Of a stretch of 46,382 nucleotides of DNA, positions 27,535-37,316 are shown one piece after another (position 1 is the stretch's first letter; each line of letters opens with the position of its first letter). The DNA is from Prochlorococcus sp. AG-412-C21 (GTDB taxonomy: Bacteria; Cyanobacteriota; Cyanobacteriia; PCC-6307; Cyanobiaceae). Position numbers and translations under genes: made by a program. The DNA is taken from NCBI GenBank assembly GCA_003214975.1, contig QCKZ01000005.1, positions 1 through 46,382 on the forward strand. Reading direction: 5' to 3'. The notes under the pieces were generated by a model. That model saw only the letters and a program-made list of their open reading frames with translations. It was not told where the DNA came from and did not search any database.

Positions 27535-30261
27535 TTGCTTAATTTAGAGGAATATTTCCCCTTTCCGCTAGATGATTTCCAATTAGAAGCAATTCGAGCT
27601 ATTAATAGCGGAAATTCTGTTGTTTTAACGGCACCAACAGGTTCGGGTAAAACATTGATAGGTGAATTTGCTATATATAGAGGCTTATCTCATGACAGTA
27701 GAGTTTTTTATACAACACCTTTAAAGGCCCTATCAAATCAAAAGTTTAGAGATTTTGCTAATCAATATGGTGAGAATAAAGTTGGTCTTTTAACTGGAGA
27801 TATAAGTATAAATAGAGAAGCACCAATCTTAGTCATGACGACTGAGATTTTTAGGAATATGCTTTATGGCGAATTTGATGAATTTGATGATCCCTTAGAA
27901 AATTTAGAATCTGTGATTCTTGATGAATGCCATTATATGAATGACCCCCAAAGAGGTACAGTTTGGGAAGAAACTATAATCCATTGCCCTACTAGAACTC
28001 AAATAATAGCTTTATCAGCAACAATAGCCAATTCAGATCAACTACAAAATTGGATAGAAAAAGTTCATGGGCCCACAGTACTAATTAATAGTGATAAGAG
28101 ACCAGTCCCACTTGATTTTATTTTTTGTAGTGTTAAAGGCCTCCATCCACTTTTAAATAATAAGGGTAATGGAATTCATCCAAACTGTAAGATTTGGAGA
28201 GCTCCTAAAGGGCAGAAAATGAGAGGAAAAGTGGGTAGGATAATGCAACCAAAGTCTCCCTCAATTGGCTTTGTGATCTCTAAACTAGCTGAACGAAATA
28301 TGTTGCCAGCTATTTATTTTATTTTTAGTAGAAGAGGATGTGACAAGGCTATTGAGAATATAAAAGACTTAACTTTAGTAAGTTATTCAGAAGCGAATAT
28401 GATATCCCAAAAATTAGATGTTTATCTTAAAAATAATCAAGAGGCAATTAAAGATAAATCTCAATGCGAGGCATTAAAACGAGGTATTGCATCTCACCAT
28501 GCTGGATTATTGCCTGCATGGAAAGAATTGGTTGAGGAATTATTTCAGCAAGGTTTGATAAAAGTTGTTTTTGCAACTGAAACTCTTGCTGCAGGAATTA
28601 ATATGCCCGCAAGAACCACTGTTATTTCTTCTTTATCAAAAAGGACAGAAGATGGGCATAGATTATTATTTAGCAGTGAATTTTTGCAAATGTCAGGAAG
28701 AGCTGGAAGAAGAGGAAAAGATACCCAAGGATATGTTGTTACATTACAAACAAGATTCGAAGGTGCCAAAGAAGCAAGTGCACTGGCTATTAGTAAACCA
28801 AATTCTTTAGAGAGTCAATTTACTCCTAGTTATGGAATGGTACTTAATCTTTTACAAAGTTATACTCTAGAGAAGTCTAAAGAATTAATTAAAAGAAGTT
28901 TTGGTAGTTTTTTATATTTAGGTGAATCCTCAGGTGAGAATATAATTCTTGAAAATTTAGATAAGGATTTAATTGAATTAAAAAAAATTACATCTAACGT
29001 TTCATGGAAAGATTTTGATGCCTACGAAAAGTTAAAAAATCGTCTTAAAGAAGAGAGAAGACTCTTGAAAATTTTAGAAAAACAAGCGGCAGAAAAATTA
29101 TCAGAAGAGATCACTAATGCACTCCCATATATTAAAGATGGAAGCTTAATTTCAATCAAAGCTCCTCAAATTAAAAGAAAAATTGTTCCAGGATTTATAT
29201 GTAAGAAAATATATGAATCCCAAAAAATTAAGAGTTTATTGTGTTTGACAATTGATAATTTATTTATTCTTATAAAACCCTCATACATAGTAAGTATTTT
29301 TAATGATTTGGATGCAATTGATGTCTTAGGACTTGAAGTGCCAAAGATGTATTTTTCTGGAGAGGTATTTAGGGGAGATGATGTGTCGCAGTGTTATGCG
29401 GATCGAATTTTAGAAGTTTCTAAAAAAAATGATTTACAAACTCCACAATATGATTTGTCAAAGGAAGTTTTGGCACAACAGCAACAAATTAATAATTTAG
29501 AAGAAACAGTCAATGATCATCCCGCACATAGATTTGGAGACTCTAGGAAATTAAAGAAATATAGAAAAAGAATTGTAGATGTTGAACAAGAAATATATAT
29601 GAGAAAACGACTTCTTGAGGATAAAGAAAATCATAACTGGCGAACTTTTACCGATTTGATTAAAATTTTGAATCATTTTGGTTGTTTAAATGATTTGGAA
29701 TTGTCAGAAGTTGGACAAACAGTTGGTGCAATAAGAAGTGAAAATGAATTATGGATTGGTCTTGTTTTAGTTAGTGGTTATTTAGACGATTTAGATCCTC
29801 CTGAGTTAGCTGCAATTATTCAAGCTATATGTGTTGATATAAGGAGGCCTAATCTTTGGTGTAATTTCAAGCCTTCTTTAAAGGTAATAGATGTTTTTAA
29901 TGAATTAGATGGTTTAAGAAAATTAGTCGCTTCTCAACAAAATAAGTTTCATATTGAAATTCCTATTTATTTAGAAACAGAGTTGACTGGAATTATTTCT
30001 GAATGGGCAAGGGGAAAAAAATGGAAAGATTTGGTTTTTAATACTTCATTAGACGAAGGTGATGTAGTGAGGATTATTAGAAGATCAATTGATGTTCTTT
30101 CTCAAGTTCAATACTGTATTGGTGTAAGTAATAAATTAAAAATCAAAGCAAAGCTAGCATTAAAAGCTATTAATCGTTTTCCTGTTTCTGAATCTAATGA
30201 TCTTAAAAAAGTCTCTGAAGATATTAATCCTGCGACAAAAAGAATTGACAATGATTCATGA
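27535..30261 (+). CDS. Ski2-like superfamily 2 RNA helicase (DExH)
   Basis: A 908-residue helicase starting TTG at 27535. Motifs in order: Q-like FPLDDFQLEAI, Walker A APTGSGKT (33-40), TPLKALSNQK, DECH (130-133), SAT (161-163), then ETLAAGINMPARTTV and MSGRAGRRG. The long C-terminal region (from about residue 480) includes a coiled segment near 650-700 and a terminal DSHCT-like domain ending with repeated helices. The family includes Ski2, Mtr4 and plastid ISE2, so RNA processing or turnover is likely. It converges on fumC with a nine-base gap. Confidence 0.92.
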   Translation: MLNLEEYFPFPLDDFQLEAIRAINSGNSVVLTAPTGSGKTLIGEFAIYRGLSHDSRVFYTTPLKALSNQKFRDFANQYGENKVGLLTGDISINREAPILVMTTEIFRNMLYGEFDEFDDPLENLESVILDECHYMNDPQRGTVWEETIIHCPTRTQIIALSATIANSDQLQNWIEKVHGPTVLINSDKRPVPLDFIFCSVKGLHPLLNNKGNGIHPNCKIWRAPKGQKMRGKVGRIMQPKSPSIGFVISKLAERNMLPAIYFIFSRRGCDKAIENIKDLTLVSYSEANMISQKLDVYLKNNQEAIKDKSQCEALKRGIASHHAGLLPAWKELVEELFQQGLIKVVFATETLAAGINMPARTTVISSLSKRTEDGHRLLFSSEFLQMSGRAGRRGKDTQGYVVTLQTRFEGAKEASALAISKPNSLESQFTPSYGMVLNLLQSYTLEKSKELIKRSFGSFLYLGESSGENIILENLDKDLIELKKITSNVSWKDFDAYEKLKNRLKEERRLLKILEKQAAEKLSEEITNALPYIKDGSLISIKAPQIKRKIVPGFICKKIYESQKIKSLLCLTIDNLFILIKPSYIVSIFNDLDAIDVLGLEVPKMYFSGEVFRGDDVSQCYADRILEVSKKNDLQTPQYDLSKEVLAQQQQINNLEETVNDHPAHRFGDSRKLKKYRKRIVDVEQEIYMRKRLLEDKENHNWRTFTDLIKILNHFGCLNDLELSEVGQTVGAIRSENELWIGLVLVSGYLDDLDPPELAAIIQAICVDIRRPNLWCNFKPSLKVIDVFNELDGLRKLVASQQNKFHIEIPIYLETELTGIISEWARGKKWKDLVFNTSLDEGDVVRIIRRSIDVLSQVQYCIGVSNKLKIKAKLALKAINRFPVSESNDLKKVSEDINPATKRIDNDS

Positions 30262-30270
30262 ATTTTTTAA

Positions 30271-31656
30271 TCAAATCATTGAATTAATATTCATCGATTC
30301 ATCAAATTCATCTTCATTTAAATAACCTAATTTAAGTGTTGCCTCTTTTAAATTTAATGATTCTTTGAAGGCAAGGTTTGCAATTTCAGCTGCTTTTTCA
30401 TAACCAACTTTTGGCACTATGGCTGTTACCAACATTAATGAATTTTCTAAATTAAACTTCATTTTCTTTTGATTAGGTTCCATTCCATCAACTAATTTTA
30501 TTCTGAAGTTTTCTATTGCATTTTTAAGTAATTTTAAACTTGTAAGAATATTAAATCCAATCAGAGGCTTATATTCATTCATCTGCAAAGTGCCGCTAGA
30601 ATTTGCCATTGAAACTGCATATTCAAGACCCATTATCTGAGTGCAAACCATTGATAAGGCTTCGCATTGAGTTGGATTCACTTTACCCGGCATGATAGAA
30701 CTTCCAGGTTCATTTTGAGGGATAATTAATTCATATATTCCTGACCTTGGTCCTGAAGATAGAATTTTTATATCATTTGAAATTTTAAATAATGCACCTG
30801 CTAATATTTTGATCTGACTCATTACTTGAGCTAGACGATCATGTGAGGCCATGATAGAAAAATTATTTTTTGATTTATAAAACATTAGATTAGTATCATC
30901 GGAAATTGATTTTATAGACTCTTCACAAAATCCTTTTGGACAATTAATCCCTGTTCCAACTGCAGTCCCTCCCAGAGGTAAAAAATACAATTCATTCAGA
31001 CTTATAATAATTGCATTCTCAGCATCTTTAAGTTGCTCTGACCATCCTGATATTTCTTGCCCAAAAGTAAGGGGCACTGCATCTTGAAAATGTGTTCTTC
31101 CTATCTTTATGAGGTCTTTCCATTGTTCACTTTTTTTATCAAGGATCTTAGTAAGTTCTTTTATCGTTGGAACTAAATTTTTGATTATTTCATTAACAAC
31201 TGATATTTGAATAGCAGCAGGAAAAGTATCATTAGTTGACTGAGATTTATTTACATCATCATTCGGATGAATTGGTTGATGACTACCAAGCTCTGAATTT
31301 GTTTTTAATGCTGCAATATTTGAAATTACCTCATTAACATTCATATTTGTTTGCGTGCCACTACCTGTTTGCCAAACCTTCAAGGGAAACTGTGAATCAT
31401 GAAGCCCATCAAGTATTTCTGTACATGCCTCTACAATCAAATCTTTTTTTCTTTTATCTATTAAACCTAAATTGAAATTCGCAATTGAAGCAGCTTTTTT
31501 TATGAGGGTGAGTGAATAAATTAACTCAATTGGAATTAATTCTTCTCCAATAGAAAAATTTATTAACGATCTTTGTGTTTGAGCGCCCCACAAAGCTTCA
31601 ATGGGAACCTCTATTGTTCCCATACTATCTTTTTCAATCCTAAAGTTTTTTGTCAT
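30271..31656 (-). CDS. fumC: Class II fumarate hydratase
   Basis: A 461-residue homotetrameric hydratase that interconverts fumarate and malate. Signatures are GSGTQTNMNVNEV, HPNDDVNKSQSTND, GRTHFQDAVP and the superfamily loop GSSIMPGKVNP. It follows purB by 48 bases on the same strand. The two genes are linked chemically through fumarate, which adenylosuccinate lyase releases; the pairing is therefore metabolically sensible. Confidence 0.96.
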   Translation of the reverse strand: MTKNFRIEKDSMGTIEVPIEALWGAQTQRSLINFSIGEELIPIELIYSLTLIKKAASIANFNLGLIDKRKKDLIVEACTEILDGLHDSQFPLKVWQTGSGTQTNMNVNEVISNIAALKTNSELGSHQPIHPNDDVNKSQSTNDTFPAAIQISVVNEIIKNLVPTIKELTKILDKKSEQWKDLIKIGRTHFQDAVPLTFGQEISGWSEQLKDAENAIIISLNELYFLPLGGTAVGTGINCPKGFCEESIKSISDDTNLMFYKSKNNFSIMASHDRLAQVMSQIKILAGALFKISNDIKILSSGPRSGIYELIIPQNEPGSSIMPGKVNPTQCEALSMVCTQIMGLEYAVSMANSSGTLQMNEYKPLIGFNILTSLKLLKNAIENFRIKLVDGMEPNQKKMKFNLENSLMLVTAIVPKVGYEKAAEIANLAFKESLNLKEATLKLGYLNEDEFDESMNINSMI

Positions 31657-31704
31657 TATTCCTCTGAAAACACTGGTTTAACTTAGATAAGGTTTTCAGT
31701 AATC

Positions 31705-33000
31705 CTAGATACCTAACTTATCCCATATTACACTTAAATTATTGAGATGAATTGAAGGATTAAAACATTCTTCTAAGTCACTTTGATCAATTAAATCCAT
31801 TATTTCATTATCTCTCTCTATATTTTGTTTGAAGTTCCCATTTTCAGTATTCCACGCCTGATGCGCATTTTTTTGTACTAAGCTATAAGCTTTTTCTCTA
31901 GAAAACCCCTTCTCTACAAGCAAAAGTAAAACTTTCTGACTAAAGATTACACCACCATATATATTTAAATTTTTGAGCATATTCTTTGGATAAACTTCCA
32001 AATTGCTTACTATATCTTTCATTTCCCTGAGCATAAAATGCAAACAGATTGATACGTCAGGTAACATGATACGTTCATTAGAACTATGGCTTATGTCTCT
32101 TTCGTGCCAAAGTGGAACATTTTCCAGTGCTGTTAAGACGTAACTCCTCAAAATTCTTGCTAAACCGCTTACTCTTTCACTTCGAATAGGATTTCTTTTA
32201 TGAGGCATGGCAGAACTTCCTTTTTGCCCTTTTGTAAAGCCCTCCTCAACTTCTAAAACATCAGTTCTTTGTAAATTTCTTATTTCAGTTGCGAATCTAT
32301 CTAGAGAAGCGCCAACTAGTGCAATAGTTTGAACATATTCTGCATGCCTGTCTCTAGATATGACCTGTGTACTTGCTGTATCTGGTTTTAAGCCGAGTAA
32401 ATCACAAGTTATTTGTTCTACTTTGGGATTCGTATTAGCGTAAGTTCCCATTGCACCGCTTATTTGTCCAATTGCTATAGATTCTTTCAGTGTTAATAAT
32501 CTTTTTTTGTTTCTTATTATTTCTGCTAACCATCCAGCAAGTTTAAAACCGAAGGAAATTGGCTCCCCATGAATTGCATGAGATCTACCAATCATTAATG
32601 TATTTTTATGCTTCCTTGCTAATAATCTGACTTCATTTTCTAGGTTCTCAATTTCTTCTAATAACAATTCGCAAGAATCTTTTAACTGAAGAGATAAGCC
32701 AGTATCAAGTACATCACTACTGGTCATACCAACATGTATATATCTTCCAGAATCTCCTACAAATTCATTAACGCTTGTAAGAAATGCTATGACATCATGT
32801 TTAACTTCTTTCTCAATTTCTGTAATTCTAGATTCATCAAACTTTGCATTTGAACGGATCTGTTTCATGGCATTCTCAGGAATTTTTCCCAAGGAAAAAT
32901 TTGCTTCACATGCAGCTATTTCAACCTTAAGCCAACTCTGGAATTTTGCGCTATCAGTCCAGATTTTCCCCATATCGGGTAATGTGTAACGCTCGATCAC
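31705..33000 (-). CDS. purB: Adenylosuccinate lyase
   Basis: A 431-residue lyase of the fumarase/aspartase superfamily, acting twice in purine synthesis (SAICAR and adenylosuccinate cleavage). Motifs are VGMTSSDVLDTGLSLQ, GRSHAIHGEPISFG and GSSAMPHKRNP. The start is GTG at 33000, giving MIERYTLPDMG, the conserved N-terminus. It releases fumarate, used by the downstream fumC product. Confidence 0.97.
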   Translation of the reverse strand: MIERYTLPDMGKIWTDSAKFQSWLKVEIAACEANFSLGKIPENAMKQIRSNAKFDESRITEIEKEVKHDVIAFLTSVNEFVGDSGRYIHVGMTSSDVLDTGLSLQLKDSCELLLEEIENLENEVRLLARKHKNTLMIGRSHAIHGEPISFGFKLAGWLAEIIRNKKRLLTLKESIAIGQISGAMGTYANTNPKVEQITCDLLGLKPDTASTQVISRDRHAEYVQTIALVGASLDRFATEIRNLQRTDVLEVEEGFTKGQKGSSAMPHKRNPIRSERVSGLARILRSYVLTALENVPLWHERDISHSSNERIMLPDVSICLHFMLREMKDIVSNLEVYPKNMLKNLNIYGGVIFSQKVLLLLVEKGFSREKAYSLVQKNAHQAWNTENGNFKQNIERDNEIMDLIDQSDLEECFNPSIHLNNLSVIWDKLGI

Positions 33001-33282
33001 AATTTTTATTAATTATCAATTTAAACTTTATAACCAAAATCGAATTATTGCTCTATACCTTAAAGATGTACTTGCCATTGAACATATTTCCCTGATTATT
33101 ATTTTCTTATGTAACATTTTTCTCGCTAAATTAAGAAAGCTTAAATATAAAAATGTTTGCATTTATTCCTTTCGTTAATAATGGGTAATTTTTTAATTCT
33201 AATTTAAAATTGGAAGGTATTAAAGAATTTGGATCTTAATCTTGCAGAAGTTCATTATTCAGTCTTTTTTATTGATTAATAG
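33001..33282. other. Divergent purB/tlyA spacer, no gene seen
   Basis: This 282-base spacer is the longest in the window. It is very AT-rich and must hold the purB and tlyA promoters. A TATAAA-type -10 for purB can be read on the minus strand near 33026-33034, but no convincing -35. No ORF of useful size, tRNA or strong hairpin was found. Confidence 0.5.
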
Positions 33283-34095
33283 ATGATTAAAAAAAGTAGA
33301 TTAGACCTTTATCTCCTAAATAATGGTTTATGTGAAACTCGTCAAAAAGCCCAAGGTTTAATTCTTGCGGGCAAGGTTAGAGATATCAATGGAAAAGTAT
33401 GGGATAAACCTGGACAACAAGTATTAATTGGATCTGAATTTTTTATTGATTACGAACCTGTGTTTGTATCAAGGGGCGGCGAAAAATTATTGGAGGCATT
33501 TAAAAAACTTGAAATAAAAGTAAAAGATAAAATATGTATTGACGCAGGAATCTCTACTGGGGGATTTACTGATTGCTTATTGCAACAAGGAGCAAAGTTA
33601 GTTTATGGGATAGATGTTGGTTATGGACAGACTGCATGGAAGATTAGAAATAACCCAAAGGTCATACTTTTTGAACGAACCAATATTCGAAATTTAAAAC
33701 CTAATGATCTTTTATCTAGAAGTAATGAATTACCAAATTTTGTGGTTGCTGATTTGTCTTTTATTTCATTAAAGTTAGTTTTTAAATCTATTAGTAATTT
33801 ATTAGAAGGTGATTGTATTGAGGGAATATTTTTAATTAAACCCCAATTTGAGGTGGGTAAAGATAAAGTCAGTAAAGGTGGCGTAGTTCGTAATCCTAAA
33901 TTCCATACTGAGGCTATAGAGTCTGTTATCTGTGCTGCTAAGAATTTCCAATGGAATATAAAGAATTTGATAGCTTCTCCACTAGTAGGTCCTGCTGGAA
34001 ATCATGAATATCTAGCTTGGATGTCCTTAAAAAGTGAATCAAATCCAAGGATTAATAGTGAATATATACAAAATTTAGTAAAAGAAACTCTTTAA
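33283..34095 (+). CDS. tlyA: TlyA-family rRNA 2'-O-methyltransferase (hemolysin A-like)
   Basis: A 270-residue protein with an N-terminal S4 RNA-binding domain (RLDLYLLNNGLCETRQKAQGLI, quoted in part as residues 5-20) and an FtsJ/RrmJ-type methyltransferase domain. SAM motif CIDAGISTGGFTDCLLQQGA lies at about residues 86-105. Asp in VVADLSFIS and Lys in FLIKPQFE supply further parts of the K-D-K-type active site. Characterised TlyA enzymes methylate ribose 2'-OH in 16S and 23S rRNA. It converges on glnB with a one-base gap. Confidence 0.9.
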   Translation: MIKKSRLDLYLLNNGLCETRQKAQGLILAGKVRDINGKVWDKPGQQVLIGSEFFIDYEPVFVSRGGEKLLEAFKKLEIKVKDKICIDAGISTGGFTDCLLQQGAKLVYGIDVGYGQTAWKIRNNPKVILFERTNIRNLKPNDLLSRSNELPNFVVADLSFISLKLVFKSISNLLEGDCIEGIFLIKPQFEVGKDKVSKGGVVRNPKFHTEAIESVICAAKNFQWNIKNLIASPLVGPAGNHEYLAWMSLKSESNPRINSEYIQNLVKETL

Positions 34096-34096
34096 A

Positions 34097-34459
<363 letters not shown>

Positions 34460-34720
34460 TTAATTGTTTTTTTGGAAAACATCCAACATTGAAATATCAG
34501 AAAAACATTTAATATTAAGACCTGCATTCGTGGCGTCTTCAATTAATAATTGAGAATTTTCTTCAGAAATTATTACTGTACTATTTGACAACGCTTCCCA
34601 CTGATCATTCTCAAAGTGTGTTTGAAGCCATAACATTCCAATTGCGCTTTTTGGTTGAAGGGTTTTATTTAAGTTGTTATCGATAGTTATCAAACAAATG
34701 TCCATTAATTTTTCATTCAA
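34460..34720 (-). CDS. Small conserved-looking protein upstream of glnB, unknown
   Basis: An 86-residue ORF. The start may be ATG 34720 (MNEKLMDIC) or the ATG at 34705 (MDICLITIDN). It appears soluble and acidic, with AIGMLWLQTHFENDQWEAL in the middle and a predicted alternation of strands and helices. I do not recognise a domain. It is on the same strand as glnB with 24 bases between, so the two may share a promoter, which would hint at a nitrogen-related role; that is inference only. Confidence 0.65.
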   Translation of the reverse strand: MNEKLMDICLITIDNNLNKTLQPKSAIGMLWLQTHFENDQWEALSNSTVIISEENSQLLIEDATNAGLNIKCFSDISMLDVFQKNN

Positions 34721-34727
34721 CTAAACA

Positions 34728-34773
34728 CATATAACCCTTTTAACCGACTCTATGAATGTTGTAATTGATACAA
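34728..34773 (-). promoter_or_regulatory. Candidate promoter/operator upstream of the small gene-glnB pair
   Basis: An inverted repeat TTGTA-ATTGA-TACAA occupies 34759-34773. On the minus strand a possible -10, TATATG, lies at 34728-34733, about 25 bases downstream. That arrangement resembles an activator site near -42 with a -10 but no -35. The half-site spacing is 5, not the 8 required for an NtcA box, so the regulator is unknown. Confidence 0.3.
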
Positions 34774-34851
34774 AAATAAGATTTAACAGCTTTTGACTTA
34801 TTCAATTGTAATACTTAAGCTTGTTGGGATTTTTGCAGATTTTGATCTTTT

Positions 34852-34857
34852 TATATA
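34852..34857 (+). promoter_or_regulatory. Candidate -10 element for queF
   Basis: TATATA lies 26 bases before the queF ATG. There is no clear -35 at normal spacing (TTGGGA at 34824 is 22 bases away). Confidence 0.3.
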
Positions 34858-34883
34858 GGTTTAGTAAATAAGTTCTACTAAAA

Positions 34884-35294
34884 ATGAGTACAGCTAAATT
34901 AGATGATTCGACGCAAAGACCACTTTATGGTGAAAGAATTATTGAAGGATCAAAAATAATTTGTTTCGAGAATCCAAATAAGAAAAGAATTTATGAAATT
35001 TCTATCCAGTTACCTGAATTTACATGTAAGTGCCCCTTCTCTGGTTATCCAGATTTTGCAAAGCTAAATATTATTTATCAACCTAATTTGAAAGTCTATG
35101 AGTTGAAGTCTTTAAAGCTTTATATTAATAATTTTAGAGATATAAAAATATCACATGAGGAAGTTGTTAATAGAATTATGGATGATTTAGTGAATGAAGG
35201 CTCACCTCACTGGATACATTTAAATGCTGCATTTAACCCCAGAGGGAATGTTTCTATGCAGTTAGATATTTTTAGTGGACAGAAAAAAAATTAA
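34884..35294 (+). CDS. queF: NADPH-dependent 7-cyano-7-deazaguanine reductase
   Basis: A 136-residue type I QueF that reduces preQ0 to preQ1 in queuosine biosynthesis. The active-site Cys is at C50 in [12 protein letters not shown], with Asp57 following at the family spacing. The substrate-binding QueF motif [15 protein letters not shown] covers about residues 72-86. Near the end [13 protein letters not shown] supplies another conserved block. It overlaps convergent ccs1 by four bases. Confidence 0.95.
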   Translation: MSTAKLDDSTQRPLYGERIIEGSKIICFENPNKKRIYEISIQLPEFTCKCPFSGYPDFAKLNIIYQPNLKVYELKSLKLYINNFRDIKISHEEVVNRIMDDLVNEGSPHWIHLNAAFNPRGNVSMQLDIFSGQKKN

Positions 35295-36577
35295 AAATTT
35301 TTTATTTCTTCTGATATTTTTAAAAATTCTTTTTTAAAACCAACTAGATTTTTATTGCTAAGACCTCCAATGGATAACCTTTGTGATTCTTGATTTACAA
35401 GAATCCATAATTGGTTAGTTGGTATGAGACTTATTATTGTTCCAAAAATTATTAAAATAAAAGAAAAATAAATAAATGGTATAGACGGATCATTTTTAAT
35501 GATTAATCCACTGCTGGGGATTATTTTTTTTAGTGATACTTTTGAAGAGTTAACTTCTAAAGGACTGTCATTGATATAGAGATTATTCCCGGAAAAATTT
35601 TCTATATTTGAAATTTTAAGTGGACCATTTTCATTATCTATTGTTAAAAGAAAATTTTTTTTTGTCTCCGATCCTAATTCAACTAAAACTCCCCAAACTT
35701 GATTGCCGATTTCGGGAATCTCCTTTAATTTTAATTGATAAAGGATATTGTCTATTTCTAAAACAACATTTGATATTGCCCAATCAGCTTGATAAATAGT
35801 TAATCCTTTAAATCTGATTGGGTTATTAACTTTGGCGGTTTTTATCTCATTTAAATTTAGATCTTCAGAAGAAAAATTTAATTTTGAAATAAACTGTTTG
35901 GGTACTCCATCACTTTCTCGTGCTATAGAAAAATCGACTAATTTTACATTGGCTTTTGAGTTTGTGCTCTCATTAATAAGATCCAAACTTTCTCCAGGCA
36001 GTAAATATTGTTCTTTTGATTGACTTGTAAAACTTCCATATGCTGAACCTATAAGTAAGACTATTAATCCAATATGTACAACTAAAGGACCAATTTTTCC
36101 AATTAAACCTCGTCTTGCAGAAATATGACTTTTAAATTTGTATGTTTTCCATCCTCTTTTTTTAAGTAGTAAATCAACTATTGATATAATGTCTCCGTCT
36201 TGATTGACTGGATGACTTGAAGTTAATTGCAGGTTGCTAAATTTTTTTTCGCTCTTGTATTCAACCCATTTTAATGAAGCTTTTAATGAAGGGATTTGCC
36301 TCCTGAAACTACAAGCTGCTAGGGAAGTGCAAAGAAGAATTAATGTAAATAAAAACCAAAAGCTTGTATATATATGATCCAATTGAAGTTTTAAGACTTT
36401 TTCTCCATCTAAAAATCCAAGAATGGGAGCACTATCGAAATTGTCAATATAGAATTTATTATTACTACCTTGAGGTATAAAAGTACCTATGCCACTGGCA
36501 ATAGCTATGAAGATTATCAGTGATATGGCGAATCTTAAACTTGATATTTTTAAAATTAGATTCTTAAAAATAATCAT
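35291..36577 (-). CDS. ccs1: Cytochrome c biogenesis protein Ccs1/CcsB (ResB-like)
   Basis: A 428-residue membrane protein of the system II cytochrome c maturation pathway. It has hydrophobic spans near residues 12-32, 70-90 and 160-182, and one near the C-terminus at about 365-385. The large region between spans 3 and 4 would be lumenal. [24 protein letters not shown], cited by its core [10 protein letters not shown], is the ResB signature with a conserved His. With CcsA it delivers and attaches heme to apocytochromes in the thylakoid lumen. It directly follows ccdA (one-base spacing), matching function. Confidence 0.92.
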   Translation of the reverse strand: MIIFKNLILKISSLRFAISLIIFIAIASGIGTFIPQGSNNKFYIDNFDSAPILGFLDGEKVLKLQLDHIYTSFWFLFTLILLCTSLAACSFRRQIPSLKASLKWVEYKSEKKFSNLQLTSSHPVNQDGDIISIVDLLLKKRGWKTYKFKSHISARRGLIGKIGPLVVHIGLIVLLIGSAYGSFTSQSKEQYLLPGESLDLINESTNSKANVKLVDFSIARESDGVPKQFISKLNFSSEDLNLNEIKTAKVNNPIRFKGLTIYQADWAISNVVLEIDNILYQLKLKEIPEIGNQVWGVLVELGSETKKNFLLTIDNENGPLKISNIENFSGNNLYINDSPLEVNSSKVSLKKIIPSSGLIIKNDPSIPFIYFSFILIIFGTIISLIPTNQLWILVNQESQRLSIGGLSNKNLVGFKKEFLKISEEIKNF

Positions 36578-37234
36578 TTAAATCCAGTTTGAAAATAAAT
36601 TTAATAATCCCAGTGCTACTAAAAATATCCCACTTAAGGTAGGAATTATTTGACTAAATTTTCTAAGCTCTAAAAATTTTTTTAAGTTTTCTGCAGTTGC
36701 TCCCGCAATAATTAATGGAGTGACTTGGCCTATTCCAAAGAAAAATAAAAAAATAATTGAGATTATCGGGTTTTTAGCTTGCGATACCCAAGCTAGAAGA
36801 GTTGCTAAAACTGGAGTGATGCAAGGTGAAGAGGCTAGACCAAAAGTAGTTCCTATTGCAAAAGGTGCTATGAGGGATGGTATCTTTTTCTCTATTATTT
36901 TTAGATCAGGTCCATTCGGAAACTGAAACTTTAGAATTCCTAATAAATTAAAACCCATTATTATTGCTATGAGGGCAACAAATGAAGTGTAATAAGATGG
37001 AATTTGCCCATATATTTTACCTAAGAATCCACTCGCAGCTCCCAGTGCAACAAGCGAAAAAACTACTCCTCCTGAAAAACTAATAAGTTTAAATTTATTT
37101 TTCTCTGTTCCTCCTATATAAGCAATGGTTACTGGAAGTAATGATAATGAGCATGGCCCAAGACTTGTTAAAAGTCCTGCGCTGAAAACCAAAAATATAG
37201 TAAATGGACCAGGACTATTAAGACCATTCTGCAT
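36578..37234 (-). CDS. ccdA: Thiol-disulfide transporter CcdA (DsbD-like)
   Basis: A 218-residue six-span membrane protein. The two conserved membrane cysteines are in SLGPCSLSLLPVTIAY (about residue 28) and ASSPCITPVLA (about residue 136). CcdA passes reducing equivalents across the membrane to keep apocytochrome cysteines reduced for heme attachment. The ATG at 37234 gives MQNGLNSPGPF. However, the frame stays open upstream for 26 codons to a TAG at 37313-37315 and encodes a protein-like segment, yet holds no ATG, GTG or TTG. The true start is therefore slightly uncertain. Confidence 0.9.
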   Translation of the reverse strand: MQNGLNSPGPFTIFLVFSAGLLTSLGPCSLSLLPVTIAYIGGTEKNKFKLISFSGGVVFSLVALGAASGFLGKIYGQIPSYYTSFVALIAIIMGFNLLGILKFQFPNGPDLKIIEKKIPSLIAPFAIGTTFGLASSPCITPVLATLLAWVSQAKNPIISIIFLFFFGIGQVTPLIIAGATAENLKKFLELRKFSQIIPTLSGIFLVALGLLNLFSNWI

Positions 37235-37316
37235 AAGCAGATTACCCTTTTGAGATAATTCTGAAATAACTAAATTAAATGATTCGATAGCTTGACTTAA
37301 ATCCTTTAAATTCTAA

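Noticed and set aside
33153..33188. Short ORF MFAFIPFVNNG in the purB/tlyA spacer
   Set aside because: Only 11 codons with no ribosome binding site and no protein-like features.
34864..34878. GTA-N9-TAC just upstream of queF, near the glnB region, as an NtcA box
   Set aside because: The NtcA consensus needs eight bases between half-sites; this has nine, and it sits almost on the queF ribosome binding site.
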